DNA from: Amphritea pacifica
Lineage (GTDB): Bacteria; Pseudomonadota; Gammaproteobacteria; Pseudomonadales; Balneatricaceae
Direction: 5' to 3'
DNA length: 64,000 nt
Assembly (NCBI RefSeq): GCF_016924145.1
Contig: NZ_JAFFZO010000013.1
Span: 1-64,000, forward strand
Shown here: positions 1 through 8,740 of the stretch, piece after piece
Position numbering within the stretch: position 1 is the stretch's first letter
How the letters are laid out: each line of letters starts with the position of its first letter
Made by a program: the position numbers and the translations under genes
Notes under the pieces: generated by a model
What the model was told of the DNA's origin: nothing
The model's input: the letters and a program-made list of their open reading frames with translations, nothing else
Databases searched by the model: none

Positions 1-351
1 GGTAGTCATGCCCTTGGCGTACAGACTCAGAATCTTGTCGTCCATCGACGTGAAGCGAGTCTGCTGCTTTTTGACTAACTTCGGTTCAAAGCTGCCATCC
101 CGATCCCGTGGCGCATCAATTTCGAATCGCCCATCTTCGGTACGTAAGGTCTTGCTGGAGTAGCCATTGCGGCTGTTATCAGAGGGACGTTTACCATGCC
201 TGTCGTAACCCAGATGCTCATCCAGTTCGGCATTGAGGGCCGTTTCAACAGTGACTTTGGTTAGCATCCGCCGGAAGTCATTGAGATCACTTTCAGTTTT
301 GATGCTTTTAGCCGCTTCGCGAGCGAAGGCTTCGAGTTGTTTCTTGTCCAT
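1..351 (-). CDS. IS256-family transposase, N-terminal part (cut by window edge)
   Basis: The minus strand reads in frame from an ATG at 351 to the window edge, about 117 residues. It starts MDKKQLEAFAREA and contains the N-terminal signature of IS256/mutator transposases (ETALNAELDEHLGYDRHGK, then SRNGYSSKTLRTEDG and the IDAPRDRDGSFEP block). The DDE catalytic residues lie beyond the window, so intactness cannot be judged. The gene points away from dndE, which ends about 105 bases further in, so the element lies directly downstream of the dndBCDE operon. Family assignment is confident; the exact IS is not known. Confidence 0.9.
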   Translation of the reverse strand, partial: MDKKQLEAFAREAAKSIKTESDLNDFRRMLTKVTVETALNAELDEHLGYDRHGKRPSDNSRNGYSSKTLRTEDGRFEIDAPRDRDGSFEPKLVKKQQTRFTSMDDKILSLYAKGMTT

Positions 352-425
352 GTTGCCTATCCTTAGCCATTACTGGCTCTATGATAGGCAGTTACACAAT
401 TCTATGTACAGGGTCTATGGAGCCC
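352..425 (-). mobile_element. IS256-type element terminal region
   Basis: The stretch upstream of the transposase start has the usual look of an IS256-family end. Read on the minus strand it holds GACCCTGTACATAG followed by AATTGTGTAACTGCC, ending about ten bases before the transposase start codon. The outer boundary is probably near 416-421, 35-40 bases from the dndE stop codon. The other end of the element is outside the window, so no target duplication can be checked. Confidence 0.6.
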
Positions 426-456
426 AAAATTGTCTATCAGGATTCTTGACACCGTT

Positions 457-816
457 TTACATGTTAAACATTTCTTCGATCGTCTCAATATTTTTGTTTA
501 AGTAAGAAATCCCCCTATGTAGATGAAGCTTGAAATATAGTTTCATATTTTCTTCATTAGCTTCTATGCCATCATTCTGTAATCTTGTTTTCAGTAAAGC
601 CCAATATACTTCATGGTATTCACCAGCAAAAGTCTGCCATGTCATTTCAACACTACTATCAGTCACTATATCTTCATAGGGGGGAATTGAGTTTTCCTTT
701 AAAGATAGGCAATAAGCCCAACGACACAGATGGTTCCATTGTCTAATCCCAGTCTTAACCTTTAATCGAGAAAGTTGACTTCTACCTTTTTCAGAGACGT
801 AAACTGTTTCAATCAT
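457..816 (-). CDS. dndE: DNA sulfur modification protein DndE
   Basis: A 119-residue protein starting MIETVYVSEKGRSQLSRLKVKTGI, matching the small DndE component in length, start (VS..GR.QL..LK..TGI..WN) and place at the end of dndBCDE. DndE is a small component of the phosphorothioation machinery reported to bind nicked DNA; its exact role is less settled than that of DndA and DndC. The start codon lies 2 bases after the dndD stop, with a GAAGGT ribosome site inside the dndD tail, so translation is probably coupled. An IS256-type end follows within about 40 bases of the stop. The gene is AT-rich like the rest of the island. Confidence 0.93.
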   Translation of the reverse strand: MIETVYVSEKGRSQLSRLKVKTGIRQWNHLCRWAYCLSLKENSIPPYEDIVTDSSVEMTWQTFAGEYHEVYWALLKTRLQNDGIEANEENMKLYFKLHLHRGISYLNKNIETIEEMFNM

Positions 817-818
817 TT

Positions 819-2792
819 TTAAAAATAACCTTCGGTAATTATCGACGTCTGTTGGCTTTCGTTATATTGAATGTGGTATTCCTTACCAATATATTCTTTC
901 AAATCATCATGGTATGCTTGGTCGATCTCCTGGTCTGTAGACAGCAAGATAAGTTGGTGACTAGCATTAGGAAAATAATTATTAACAAGCTGCTGCCGGT
1001 GCCTGGAATCTAAACGCCCTAATGGTGTATCAATAATAGAAGGTAAAGGGCGCCCTGAAGCTTTAGCAAGCCCCCAAAGAATTGATATAGCAAGTATCTG
1101 ACGCTCCCCAGCACTGAGGCGGCTAGGAGGGATAACATTCATCTCAGAATCTAGCAATGTTAATTTGAACGTTTCTAGATCAATGGTGATTTTTTTAATT
1201 AAATCGCCTTTCCGCAGTAGGCTGATAAAACTCTCTAATATTAACGACTCTAGGTGTTTTATATGCTTTTCAACCATAGCGCGATGGAATCGCGCCAGAA
1301 TATTTTGAACACTGCCAATATTATTGCCAATACGTTCTTGAAGTTCAGCTTCAAAAATATTGCTATTCGAATTGAGTTTTATATTCGCAAGGCGAATTTC
1401 AGCAGTATCAATTTGATTTGTCAATTTGTTGATCTGATCGGTAAAAATACTATGCTTAGCCTTCTCTTGTAACAGCAGCTCTTCATATTCCGCTATCTGT
1501 TGCTGATAGCTCTGCAACGTGGCTCCTTCTGGGATTGATGCTATCTGGCGTTCTGCATTTAGTAGCTTTTCTTTGAGTTCTGACGTTTCATTGCAGAGTT
1601 TTGTTGTTGCGCTATCCACTTCATCAAAAGCACTGCCAGTTAAGCCATCAAACGCTGACACAGGAATGTTCAAGTAAAAACTATCAGGAATTTTAGCCTG
1701 CCGCTGTTCAATATCTGCAGCTAATTTAGCTTTAAGCAAATCTAAAGTTTGCTTTGCAGTACCGGATTGCTGCATGTAGGTTATGAGTTCAGTATCTCTC
1801 TGTTGCAGCTTATCCAGAAGTAGCTTTGTTTCAAAACCTTCTTCTTCAGCCATAGCTTGCTGATATGTCTGTTGCAATAAATCGCGCACTAGCCCTAATG
1901 GAGCAATTTCTTCAGCACGTTTTCGTAATGAAGATTCTTTTTGTTCTAAATCGCTTTGTATACTGGCTAAGTTATTTTCTAATACTTCTCTCTGGTCATA
2001 TAAATCACCACCTGCTTGACGGTAGCTGCTTCTGACACCTTTGATGCAAGCATTTAAACTATCAATTTGTGATGATGTGCTACTGATGTCTTGTAGCAAC
2101 CCCTCATTACGGATTTTAAGCTCAGCCAGTTTATTCTCTTGCTCAGTGACAGCGGCTGCATCATCGTTGTTAGGACGCGCTTTTTCTTTCTTAAGTCCAG
2201 CTCGTAACAGGGCACTCAAATCAGTTCCCAGTTTATCCACGATATCTAGACCTAGCAGTGATGTAATACCTGTTCTGATTAGAGCTGCGGAACCTTCAGG
2301 GTCGGCCAAAGCTTCTATTTTCTCACCATCAAAGAAGAATAATCCCGAAATACTTAAAGGTAAGAATTCATTGACGTATTCATACCATTGTTCGGTCATA
2401 ACAGGATCAACTACCTGATTATGGGTCACCTCCATATCTTCTTTGATAGCTTTTCCAGTAGAACGCCAGTAACGTTTTACTTGAAAAGTATTTAGCTCTC
2501 CATCGATATAAGTAGAGAATTTTAGCTCTAGTGCGGCTCCCTCTTCTGGTGAAATATGCCTATTGATAGTTTGACCTAAATAATCATGGTACGACAAATT
2601 ACCTCTGTTCGAGCACCGTGCAAACTTACCATACAGTGTCAACTGTAGCGCATCTAAGAATGTCGTTTTTCCCCCTCCATTGAGGCCGCCAAAAAGTATG
2701 ATCGGTTTTCTCTCTGACTTTGAATTAAGGTCGATAATATGACGACCTTTGTAGATGCCAAAGTTATGAATAATGAGTTGTTCAAATATCAT
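819..2792 (-). CDS. dndD: DNA sulfur modification protein DndD, SMC-like ATPase
   Basis: A 657-residue ABC/SMC-type ATPase of usual DndD length. Residues 35-44 form the Walker A motif (GGLNGGGKTT). Roughly residues 200-480 are rich in heptad-like Glu/Lys/Gln/Leu and predict a long coiled coil. The C-terminal part has an ABC signature (LSAGERQILAISIL) and a Walker B / D-loop segment (PSIIDTPLGRLDS). DndD supplies ATP hydrolysis during insertion of sulfur into the DNA backbone, perhaps by nicking or opening DNA. The start overlaps the dndC stop by 4 bases (ATGA type), supporting translational coupling in a dndB-C-D-E operon. No frameshift or missing motif is seen. Confidence 0.95.
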   Translation of the reverse strand: MIFEQLIIHNFGIYKGRHIIDLNSKSERKPIILFGGLNGGGKTTFLDALQLTLYGKFARCSNRGNLSYHDYLGQTINRHISPEEGAALELKFSTYIDGELNTFQVKRYWRSTGKAIKEDMEVTHNQVVDPVMTEQWYEYVNEFLPLSISGLFFFDGEKIEALADPEGSAALIRTGITSLLGLDIVDKLGTDLSALLRAGLKKEKARPNNDDAAAVTEQENKLAELKIRNEGLLQDISSTSSQIDSLNACIKGVRSSYRQAGGDLYDQREVLENNLASIQSDLEQKESSLRKRAEEIAPLGLVRDLLQQTYQQAMAEEEGFETKLLLDKLQQRDTELITYMQQSGTAKQTLDLLKAKLAADIEQRQAKIPDSFYLNIPVSAFDGLTGSAFDEVDSATTKLCNETSELKEKLLNAERQIASIPEGATLQSYQQQIAEYEELLLQEKAKHSIFTDQINKLTNQIDTAEIRLANIKLNSNSNIFEAELQERIGNNIGSVQNILARFHRAMVEKHIKHLESLILESFISLLRKGDLIKKITIDLETFKLTLLDSEMNVIPPSRLSAGERQILAISILWGLAKASGRPLPSIIDTPLGRLDSRHRQQLVNNYFPNASHQLILLSTDQEIDQAYHDDLKEYIGKEYHIQYNESQQTSIITEGYF

Positions 2793-4342
2793 GATTTGGC
2801 TTCTTCAAATAATTCGTCTTGTTCACGATCTGTTGCAAAAATACGGCTATCAAGGCTATCACTATCTAAACTGTCTATCGCATTTTTCCGACGACGAGCA
2901 TAATCTTCTGCTTGGGATTCAGTGATAAACGCAGCCTTGTTCAGAGCATCACGCATTTCATTAAAAAGTTTTGAGCGACGAACCATCGCCCTGTTTTGAT
3001 GCTCGATGTGCAATAGCTCACGAGTCAGTTGATATAACACACCTTCATCATCACCTTCTTCTTTGCAAAGATCTTGGAGTAATTTAAGGTCTTCAACTTT
3101 AAAGCTCTGACGTTCATCGATTGCTTTTCCAGGATATGGCGAACCAGTGGCCTCTTGATAAATCTTAGGTAATGAATCTTCTATCTCATGTTTTTCTGCG
3201 ACCCAAATCCGGCGAATTTCTTCTAACTCATCAAGTTCAATCAATCTGAAGTTTTTTGCTTCTTCAGGTGCGAGATCGATAACTGCTTCTTGCGCTTCAA
3301 GTAATGCAGCAAGCATATTTTCACGGTGCTGTTGACGATATGGCCCATGCACTAGTTTGTCTTTGTAGAAAGTTAAAGCACCATTCATTCTTCGGAAGTC
3401 ACGATCTTCACGTTTTTCATTTTTAATGCTTAGCCACTGATTGCGGAAATCCAAGATGGGTAACATCCATTCTTTTTCATCATCATTCTGAATCATGGCT
3501 TTCATAGATTTATCTTCATCTACCATGGTACAAACGAAACAGCCAAATCGGCTATCGCCGCAGCTGGGGGTAGACGTATCAACCACTAATGGACATTCGC
3601 CATCCTCTGTTGCTCCGCTATACATGCTTAACAAATCAGTATTGCGGTAACCCCAAGGGTTTTTAACTTGGGTAAGATACTGCCATACATCATCATTTTG
3701 CCAAGCGGCAATTGGTGTATAGACCCAGGCCCTATCCAGATCTTTATTGCTACTCAATAACTCTCGAGTACTTTTCTCTTGATACTTAGACATATTGGCC
3801 GAACGCAGTGAACTTTCAGCTTTACGAGTCCCCAGTACTAATATGGCTTCACCATTTTGTTTGACTACATTGTTGATAAAGTTATTAGAAGGGTTGATCT
3901 TTAAACGACTTGTACACCACCGAAACTTCGGTCTTGGGGCCGGATAACCCCGGCCTAACAAATTAACCCAGAACCTATCTTGCAGCTCTGGCGCTAAACG
4001 GTGAGGGCGAATTGGGAAACCCTCTTGCTCTGCATCGACAACACTTTTCATCTTGGATAGTGAGTTTTCTACCCATAAGGCAACAATTGGATTTTCTACC
4101 AATGTGTCTGTACTAATTACGTGAACAGGCTTATGCCACTGTGAAGACTTTAAACCCAAAAGTGCGTTCCAAACAAGTTGTAAAGTAGCTGTAGAATCTT
4201 TACCGCCAGAATAACCAATTACCCATGGGATCTCGTCACTAAGATATAAATCCTGCGTTTGCTTGATAGTTTCCGCGATAGTTTCTTGAAAGCCTTTTTC
4301 TTTGAACGCTGTTTTACGCTCTTTGGCATTACTACTTGCCAT
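2789..4342 (-). CDS. dndC: DNA phosphorothioation sulfurtransferase DndC (PAPS reductase-like)
   Basis: A 517-residue protein from the chosen ATG at 4342, which has GAGGCGAGA just upstream; an in-frame start at 4381 would lie deeper inside dndB. Residues 45-50 are SGGKDS, the PP-loop of ATP pyrophosphatases, and a cysteine group (SCGDSRFGCFVC) fits the [4Fe-4S] cluster site of DndC. DndC has ATP pyrophosphatase activity and passes sulfur mobilised by DndA to DNA. The gene overlaps the dndB 3' end by 11 bases and dndD by 4 bases. The C-terminal third is acidic and helical, as in other DndC proteins. Confidence 0.95.
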   Translation of the reverse strand: MASSNAKERKTAFKEKGFQETIAETIKQTQDLYLSDEIPWVIGYSGGKDSTATLQLVWNALLGLKSSQWHKPVHVISTDTLVENPIVALWVENSLSKMKSVVDAEQEGFPIRPHRLAPELQDRFWVNLLGRGYPAPRPKFRWCTSRLKINPSNNFINNVVKQNGEAILVLGTRKAESSLRSANMSKYQEKSTRELLSSNKDLDRAWVYTPIAAWQNDDVWQYLTQVKNPWGYRNTDLLSMYSGATEDGECPLVVDTSTPSCGDSRFGCFVCTMVDEDKSMKAMIQNDDEKEWMLPILDFRNQWLSIKNEKREDRDFRRMNGALTFYKDKLVHGPYRQQHRENMLAALLEAQEAVIDLAPEEAKNFRLIELDELEEIRRIWVAEKHEIEDSLPKIYQEATGSPYPGKAIDERQSFKVEDLKLLQDLCKEEGDDEGVLYQLTRELLHIEHQNRAMVRRSKLFNEMRDALNKAAFITESQAEDYARRRKNAIDSLDSDSLDSRIFATDREQDELFEEAKS

Positions 4343-5426
4343 TCTCGCCTCGTTTAAATGCATCTTCTGCACGCTGCTCATCCGGCGTTAACATAAGACC
4401 TAACTCTGTTTTAAATAAATTCGTTGTGAGCAAGACATTAGATGAGGATTTTTGCATGCGTCCACCCAGCATACAGCGACCCTCCCAGGTATGGCTGTTG
4501 GAGCGCTTCCAATTAAAGCCTTTAAGTTTTTTGATTGTCGCGCTCTGTTCTTTTTCAGGAAGCTGAACAATCTTATTTCCAAGGTGTCCTAAGGCTTGTA
4601 AAACAATGGCTTGACTATGTACGTAGCTCTGCCGAACTTCACCAGAGGTAATTTGCCCCTCTTGAACTTGATTCCATTCCTGGATGCAATTATTAACTTC
4701 GTTCCAATATCTAACGCAAATATCAATTGCTTCATCTAAGTCATTTTGTAAACCAGCCAATATAGCCAGGTTTGCTGAGTGAATAGCACTCAATGTGAAA
4801 AGCTTTCTAGACCTTGGAGAAAGAGAAGTTTTCTCCATTTCAACAATATCTTTAAAAGCATTTGATTGATTAACAACCTGTTTAGTTATTTGTGCCTTGT
4901 CATCCCTGTGGTCATATAAAATGCCTATAGAAGGACTTGTTCTTATAGCGTACCTATTCAGATCAGCGAACATCTGCTGACAACGCTCGAGCCCCCTATC
5001 GATAAAAAAAACAACAGAGATTGTTTCATCCCCTAGCTCAGGTCGTTTTTTAAGAGCTTCGTTAATTGCCGCTCGTCGATGTTGGCCATCGTTAATGATG
5101 AACTGGGAGCTCATGTCGATTTTTAACCTACCGACTCGGCTCGCATCTCCCCCGTCACCTAGTGGAACAAATTGTACCCGCCCGTCAATGGATGCAGTTA
5201 ATGAACTGAAAACATAATCCTCTGCATTTTCAGTCAGGTAATTTGCCATTTCAGGCACTCTGGCCTCATTAAGAGTGCGTTGAGCTCTTAGTTCAGGAAC
5301 CAACTCTTCATCATCGAATATGAATATTTTGGAGATTAGTCGAAGCGGGCACATTGAGACATAATATTCTCGGCCAGCTTGTATACCTCTGATTGCGGGA
5401 AATATATATTCGAATGACGCATCCAT
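4332..5426 (-). CDS. dndB: DndB, DGQHR-domain regulator of DNA phosphorothioation
   Basis: A 364-residue DGQHR-domain protein. The start at 5426 (MDASFEYIFPAIRGIQAGREYY) is preferred to the ATG 39 bases upstream because AGGGGA lies in the right place before it and family members begin at this FEY..PAIRGIQ block. The defining motif INDGQHRRAAI is near residue 125. DndB is not needed for sulfur insertion itself. In Salmonella it was reported as a negative transcriptional regulator of the dnd operon, and loss raises modification. A 13-bp inverted repeat 17-52 bases upstream of this start is the natural candidate operator. Confidence 0.93.
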   Translation of the reverse strand: MDASFEYIFPAIRGIQAGREYYVSMCPLRLISKIFIFDDEELVPELRAQRTLNEARVPEMANYLTENAEDYVFSSLTASIDGRVQFVPLGDGGDASRVGRLKIDMSSQFIINDGQHRRAAINEALKKRPELGDETISVVFFIDRGLERCQQMFADLNRYAIRTSPSIGILYDHRDDKAQITKQVVNQSNAFKDIVEMEKTSLSPRSRKLFTLSAIHSANLAILAGLQNDLDEAIDICVRYWNEVNNCIQEWNQVQEGQITSGEVRQSYVHSQAIVLQALGHLGNKIVQLPEKEQSATIKKLKGFNWKRSNSHTWEGRCMLGGRMQKSSSNVLLTTNLFKTELGLMLTPDEQRAEDAFKRGENGK

Positions 5427-5442
5427 CTTGTTTGTTCCCCTG

Positions 5443-5478
5443 CATATATGTTTGTTTGATAACATACAAACATATATG
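5443..5478. promoter_or_regulatory. Inverted repeat in the dndB/dndA divergent promoter region
   Basis: CATATATGTTTGT (5443-5455) is repeated as its exact reverse complement ACAAACATATATG (5466-5478) with a 10-base spacer. It lies between divergent dndB and dndA and overlaps the space where the dndB promoter should be. DndB of Salmonella was reported to bind a TACG-N10-CGTA palindrome: the 10-base spacing agrees, but the arms here differ. A candidate operator for DndB or another regulator; AT-rich dyads can also arise by chance, although 13 perfect pairs is long. Confidence 0.65.
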
Positions 5479-5485
5479 ATAACTA

Positions 5486-5514
5486 CTTACACAACCTCTC
5501 TCAACACGTATACC
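5486..5514 (+). promoter_or_regulatory. Putative sigma70 promoter of dndA
   Basis: CTTACA at 5486-5491, a 17-base spacer and TATACC at 5509-5514 give a plausible -35/-10 pair. The -10 ends only 11 bases before the dndA ATG (5526) and no Shine-Dalgarno sequence is visible. The mRNA would therefore be nearly leaderless if this promoter is used. Prediction by eye only. Confidence 0.4.
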
Positions 5515-5525
5515 GAAATATATCT

Positions 5526-6653
5526 ATGAGCGTTTATTTAGACTGTAATGCAACGACACCACTAGAGCCTCAGGTAATTGATATTATGAGGCAATACACT
5601 GAATATGATTTCGCAAATGCAGGCTCTAGAACGCATGAATTTGGCAACATTGCCAAGTCTGCAGTTGAGAAGGCTCGCGAGCAGGTAGGTATGGTAGTAG
5701 ATACAGACAAGAGTGATGTCATATTCACAAGTGGAGCTACAGAAGCAAACAATTTAGCGATACTTGGTTTAGAGATGTATGCAAATAGCGAAGATCGACG
5801 GCATATAATTACTTCTGCCATAGAGCATAAAGCTGTTCTAGAACCTATAGAGGTTCTTGCTAGCAGAGGTTTTGAGATCACTCTATTACAACCTAACGAG
5901 AGTGGTGTGATTAGCCCCTACGATCTAGCCAAAACCCTTACTGACAAGACAGTATTAGTTAGCTTAATGCAGGCAAATAACGAAACAGGCGTGATTCAAC
6001 CCTTGGAGGAGTATGCCTCTGTTCTTGAAGGGCACGAAGCATATTTCCATGTTGATGCAGCGCAAGGCTATGGTAAAGAGATTACGGCTCTTTTAAATAG
6101 AAGAATTGATCTGATCAGCTGTTGTGCTCATAAGCTATATGGCCCGAAAGGAATAGGAGCCCTAATTACTCGAAGACGAAAATACAAGCGGCCACCTATT
6201 GAGCCTCTAATGTATGGTGGAGGGCAAGAACGAGGATTAAGACCTGGAACTTTACCAGTGCATCAAATAGCAGGTTTTGGTAAAGCAGCAGAACTGGCAA
6301 TTCAGAATCATACTGAACGTAAAGATGCTTGCCTGAAAATAAAACAAAAAGCTCTACTAGCTTTGGGTAGCCTACCTATTAAGTATCATGGGACTTCCAA
6401 TGCTTTAGCATCAACCTTAAATTTCTCTATCGATGGAGTAAATTCAGAGGCCGCAATTATTGCATTAAAGGGTATCGCAGCAGTTTCAAATGGGAGTGCT
6501 TGTACGTCTTCTTCATACACTCCTAGCCATGTCCTTCAAGCTATGCGGCTGAGTGATAGTGAGATTGAAGGTGCGTTAAGACTCTCTTGGTGCCATATGA
6601 CAGACTTTATACCATGGGATGACATAGCCAGGGTTTTGGATTCACTGCGCTAA
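5526..6653 (+). CDS. dndA: Cysteine desulfurase DndA (IscS/NifS-like)
   Basis: A 375-residue fold-type I PLP enzyme that takes sulfur from L-cysteine and passes it to DndC. It begins VYLDCNATTPLEPQV, carries the PLP lysine at about K203 (AHKLYGPKG) and the catalytic cysteine at about C326 in SNGSACTSSS. Slightly shorter than IscS, as usual for DndA. It is transcribed away from dndBCDE, a common dnd layout. The stop codon (6651-6653) is immediately followed by the broken IS5 transposase frame, so no 3' untranslated region or terminator of its own remains. No base-composition break from the rest of the island is seen. Confidence 0.93.
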   Translation: MSVYLDCNATTPLEPQVIDIMRQYTEYDFANAGSRTHEFGNIAKSAVEKAREQVGMVVDTDKSDVIFTSGATEANNLAILGLEMYANSEDRRHIITSAIEHKAVLEPIEVLASRGFEITLLQPNESGVISPYDLAKTLTDKTVLVSLMQANNETGVIQPLEEYASVLEGHEAYFHVDAAQGYGKEITALLNRRIDLISCCAHKLYGPKGIGALITRRRKYKRPPIEPLMYGGGQERGLRPGTLPVHQIAGFGKAAELAIQNHTERKDACLKIKQKALLALGSLPIKYHGTSNALASTLNFSIDGVNSEAAIIALKGIAAVSNGSACTSSSYTPSHVLQAMRLSDSEIEGALRLSWCHMTDFIPWDDIARVLDSLR

Positions 6654-7127
6654 GAAGTAAAGTTCAAACGCACTTTATTTGGTAACCGATTCTTCTTCGG
6701 TTATAAGGGTTTCGTGTGTGTTGAAGCCCGTCACGGTTTCATTCGTTCATTGCACGTGACGCCCGCGAATCGGTCAGAGGTGAAGGAGTTTGAAAACGCC
6801 ATTAATCGGACCGGTTCGGTTGACTGTGTCCTCGCCGATAAAGGGTATGCCTCGAAATCGAATCGAGATTGGTTGAAAGATTGCGGTATCACGGACGGCA
6901 TTATGATCAAGGTGACCCAGGGGAAACCGCTGGATGACTTAGACAAGCAACTCAACAGGCTGATCAGTAAAGCTCGGTATAAGGTTGAGCGCTGCTTTGG
7001 AACGCTCAAACAGCGCTTCGGATTCAGTCGATCACGGTACCGTACTTTGGCAAGGGTTGAATCTGAACTCTACTGGAAAGCGATGTGCTTTAACTTACTC
7101 AAAGCAGAGCGGCTGTCACGTGCTTGA
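6654..7127 (+). pseudogene. IS5-family transposase, 3' fragment
   Basis: From the base after the dndA stop, one frame reads EVKFKRTLFGNRFFFGYKGF and continues CVEARHGFIRSLHVTPANRSEV to a stop at 7127. This is the middle and C-terminal part of an IS5-type DDE transposase (YGYK block, LADKGYAS, VERCFGTLKQRFGFSRSRYR with the final catalytic Glu region). About the first half of the gene, including the first catalytic Asp region, is missing. The GTG at 6714 is only an internal codon. The fragment keeps the C1-type signature KVERCFGTLKQRF, so loss of the 5' half happened where dndA now ends. Confidence 0.85.
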
Positions 7128-7272
7128 TATGGCGTTCGTGTCCCCAAAAGGTAGGAAATGGCGTTAAAAACGACGATAAATGGCAGATTTTGAGTCTCTT
7201 GGCACATCAATCCGACCACTTTATATCAATTAGTGGCAGCTTTCAGAGATTTACTGAAGTTGTACAGGACCC
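7128..7272 (+). mobile_element. Right end of the truncated IS5-type element
   Basis: Downstream of the transposase stop about 145 bases lead to AGTTGTACAGGACCC, ending near 7272. Read inward this is GGGTCCTGTACAACTTCAGT, typical of an IS terminal repeat, followed outside by TTAA. The left partner repeat is missing, in line with the truncated transposase. Boundaries are estimates. Confidence 0.5.
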
Positions 7273-7349
7273 TTAACACTTAGCGTGCTTTCTGCCTATG
7301 CTAAGAAAATACCTGGGCAGGTTAGCAGTCTTTCAATTGCCCACGTGTG

Positions 7350-8537
7350 TTAATCTGGTTGAAGCTTTCCCTCAACCCGCGTTAGCTTTAACTGAGCCGT
7401 ATCGGCTATCGCGGTTCGTAAAGGTAAAACCCCCTGCAACTGATCAATTACCCGAGCGGCAGTGAGCCGGTAACCGGTGAGCTTTCCTCCCAGTATCGAG
7501 ACAAATCGTGGGTTCTTCGGATCATTGACTGAAATAACGGTTTCCCGGGGCCGGTTAAATGGCGAAGAGGAGGCCTGAGGCAAGACCCTCAGCCCTGCCC
7601 AGGCGTTCAACACCCTGGCATCATGATCGGGGAAGTAGTGCTGATAAATTGATTGCAGATAATCGATCGATGCCTGGTTGGGAATAAGCTTATCCGGATC
7701 GCCTGAGTAGGGCGTTTCGGTAGTGCCAATCAGGGTGCGATCTTTCCAGGGCAGGATAAAAACACCTCTGTGGTCGGTGGCTGATTCGACATAGTAAGCA
7801 GCCGTTAAACCGTTATCCGGACACTCTATATGGGTGCCTTCGATACATTCAAAAGGGTAATCGGGCAGGGGAGGCGTAGTCCGGTCGCCCATGCTGATAC
7901 CCCATGCCCCCATGGCGTTAACGATGGCCAGGCATTTGATATTTTTGACAACGTCACCAACCTGATACCCGACCCTGCAGTGATCCTCGAAGATCTCCGC
8001 CGAGGTAAACCTGGCTGGACAGCAAAGCTCGGCACCAAGTTGACAGGCGGAGTGCATCACCGCCCGGGTTAGTGCCGCATCATCGGTCTGGGCATCGGAA
8101 TAGGAAAACACCGCTTTCAGCCCCCGGGTCTGCAACCCGGGCAGGTTGCTCCAGTCAGAACGGGATAGGCAGGCTGATAAGGGAGCCTTTGAAAAACCGG
8201 TTAGCAGATCATAGGTCCATAAACCAAAACGAACACTGAGGGGGTTGCGTGATGAGTTGTGATAGAGGGGGATATAGAAGGTCTGACGATGGATCAGATC
8301 GGGTGCCAGTTTCAGTAGCAGTTCCCGTTCCCTGAGGTTTTTGCGCACCAGATGGATCTGTCCACTTTCGATGTAACGCAGTCCTCCATGGATCAGCTTG
8401 GTTGAACAGCTCGAGGTACCCGCCGCCAGCGCGGTTTTCTCCAGTAACAGCACCTGGTAACCTGCCGCAGCCGCCGCCTGTGCCACTCCTACACCGTGGA
8501 TGCCACCTCCGACTATGACCAGTTCAGTCTCTTCCAT
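7350..8537 (-). CDS. FAD-dependent glycerol-3-phosphate dehydrogenase-like oxidoreductase
   Basis: A 395-residue protein starting with a dinucleotide-binding fold (LVIVGGGIHGVGVAQAAA) and the GlpD block GTSSCSTKLIHGGLRYIESG, followed by the DAQTDDAALT segment and a C-terminal LGGKLTGYRLTA motif. These are hallmarks of FAD-dependent glycerol-3-phosphate dehydrogenases, which oxidise glycerol-3-phosphate and pass electrons to quinone. It is about 100 residues shorter than E. coli GlpD, lacking the usual C-terminal domain, so the substrate may be glycerol-3-phosphate or a related compound. No glpF, glpK or glpR is nearby. It is the first gene of ordinary base composition after the mobile island. 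Confidence 0.8.
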   Translation of the reverse strand: MEETELVIVGGGIHGVGVAQAAAAAGYQVLLLEKTALAAGTSSCSTKLIHGGLRYIESGQIHLVRKNLRERELLLKLAPDLIHRQTFYIPLYHNSSRNPLSVRFGLWTYDLLTGFSKAPLSACLSRSDWSNLPGLQTRGLKAVFSYSDAQTDDAALTRAVMHSACQLGAELCCPARFTSAEIFEDHCRVGYQVGDVVKNIKCLAIVNAMGAWGISMGDRTTPPLPDYPFECIEGTHIECPDNGLTAAYYVESATDHRGVFILPWKDRTLIGTTETPYSGDPDKLIPNQASIDYLQSIYQHYFPDHDARVLNAWAGLRVLPQASSSPFNRPRETVISVNDPKNPRFVSILGGKLTGYRLTAARVIDQLQGVLPLRTAIADTAQLKLTRVEGKLQPD

Positions 8538-8740
8538 ATGCCCCCCGGTGACCGCCCGCTTTACTTATTGAGTATAGTCGCACCTTCCCTGGTAAAGTCT
8601 AACGGTAAGGAGCAAGCATAATTTGAGCCAGGGTTTCAGCAGCGCGGGGCCGCTGCTATCGCAAGATTGTTCCGGAGGGATTGATTACAGACTCAACGCG
8701 TCACATCAGGCGGCGCAAGTCATCTTCGTTGGCCTTTTAT

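Noticed and set aside
233-505. 90-codon plus-strand frame at the left edge
   Set aside because: It runs antisense to the IS256 transposase and across its end; the minus-strand frame has clear family motifs.
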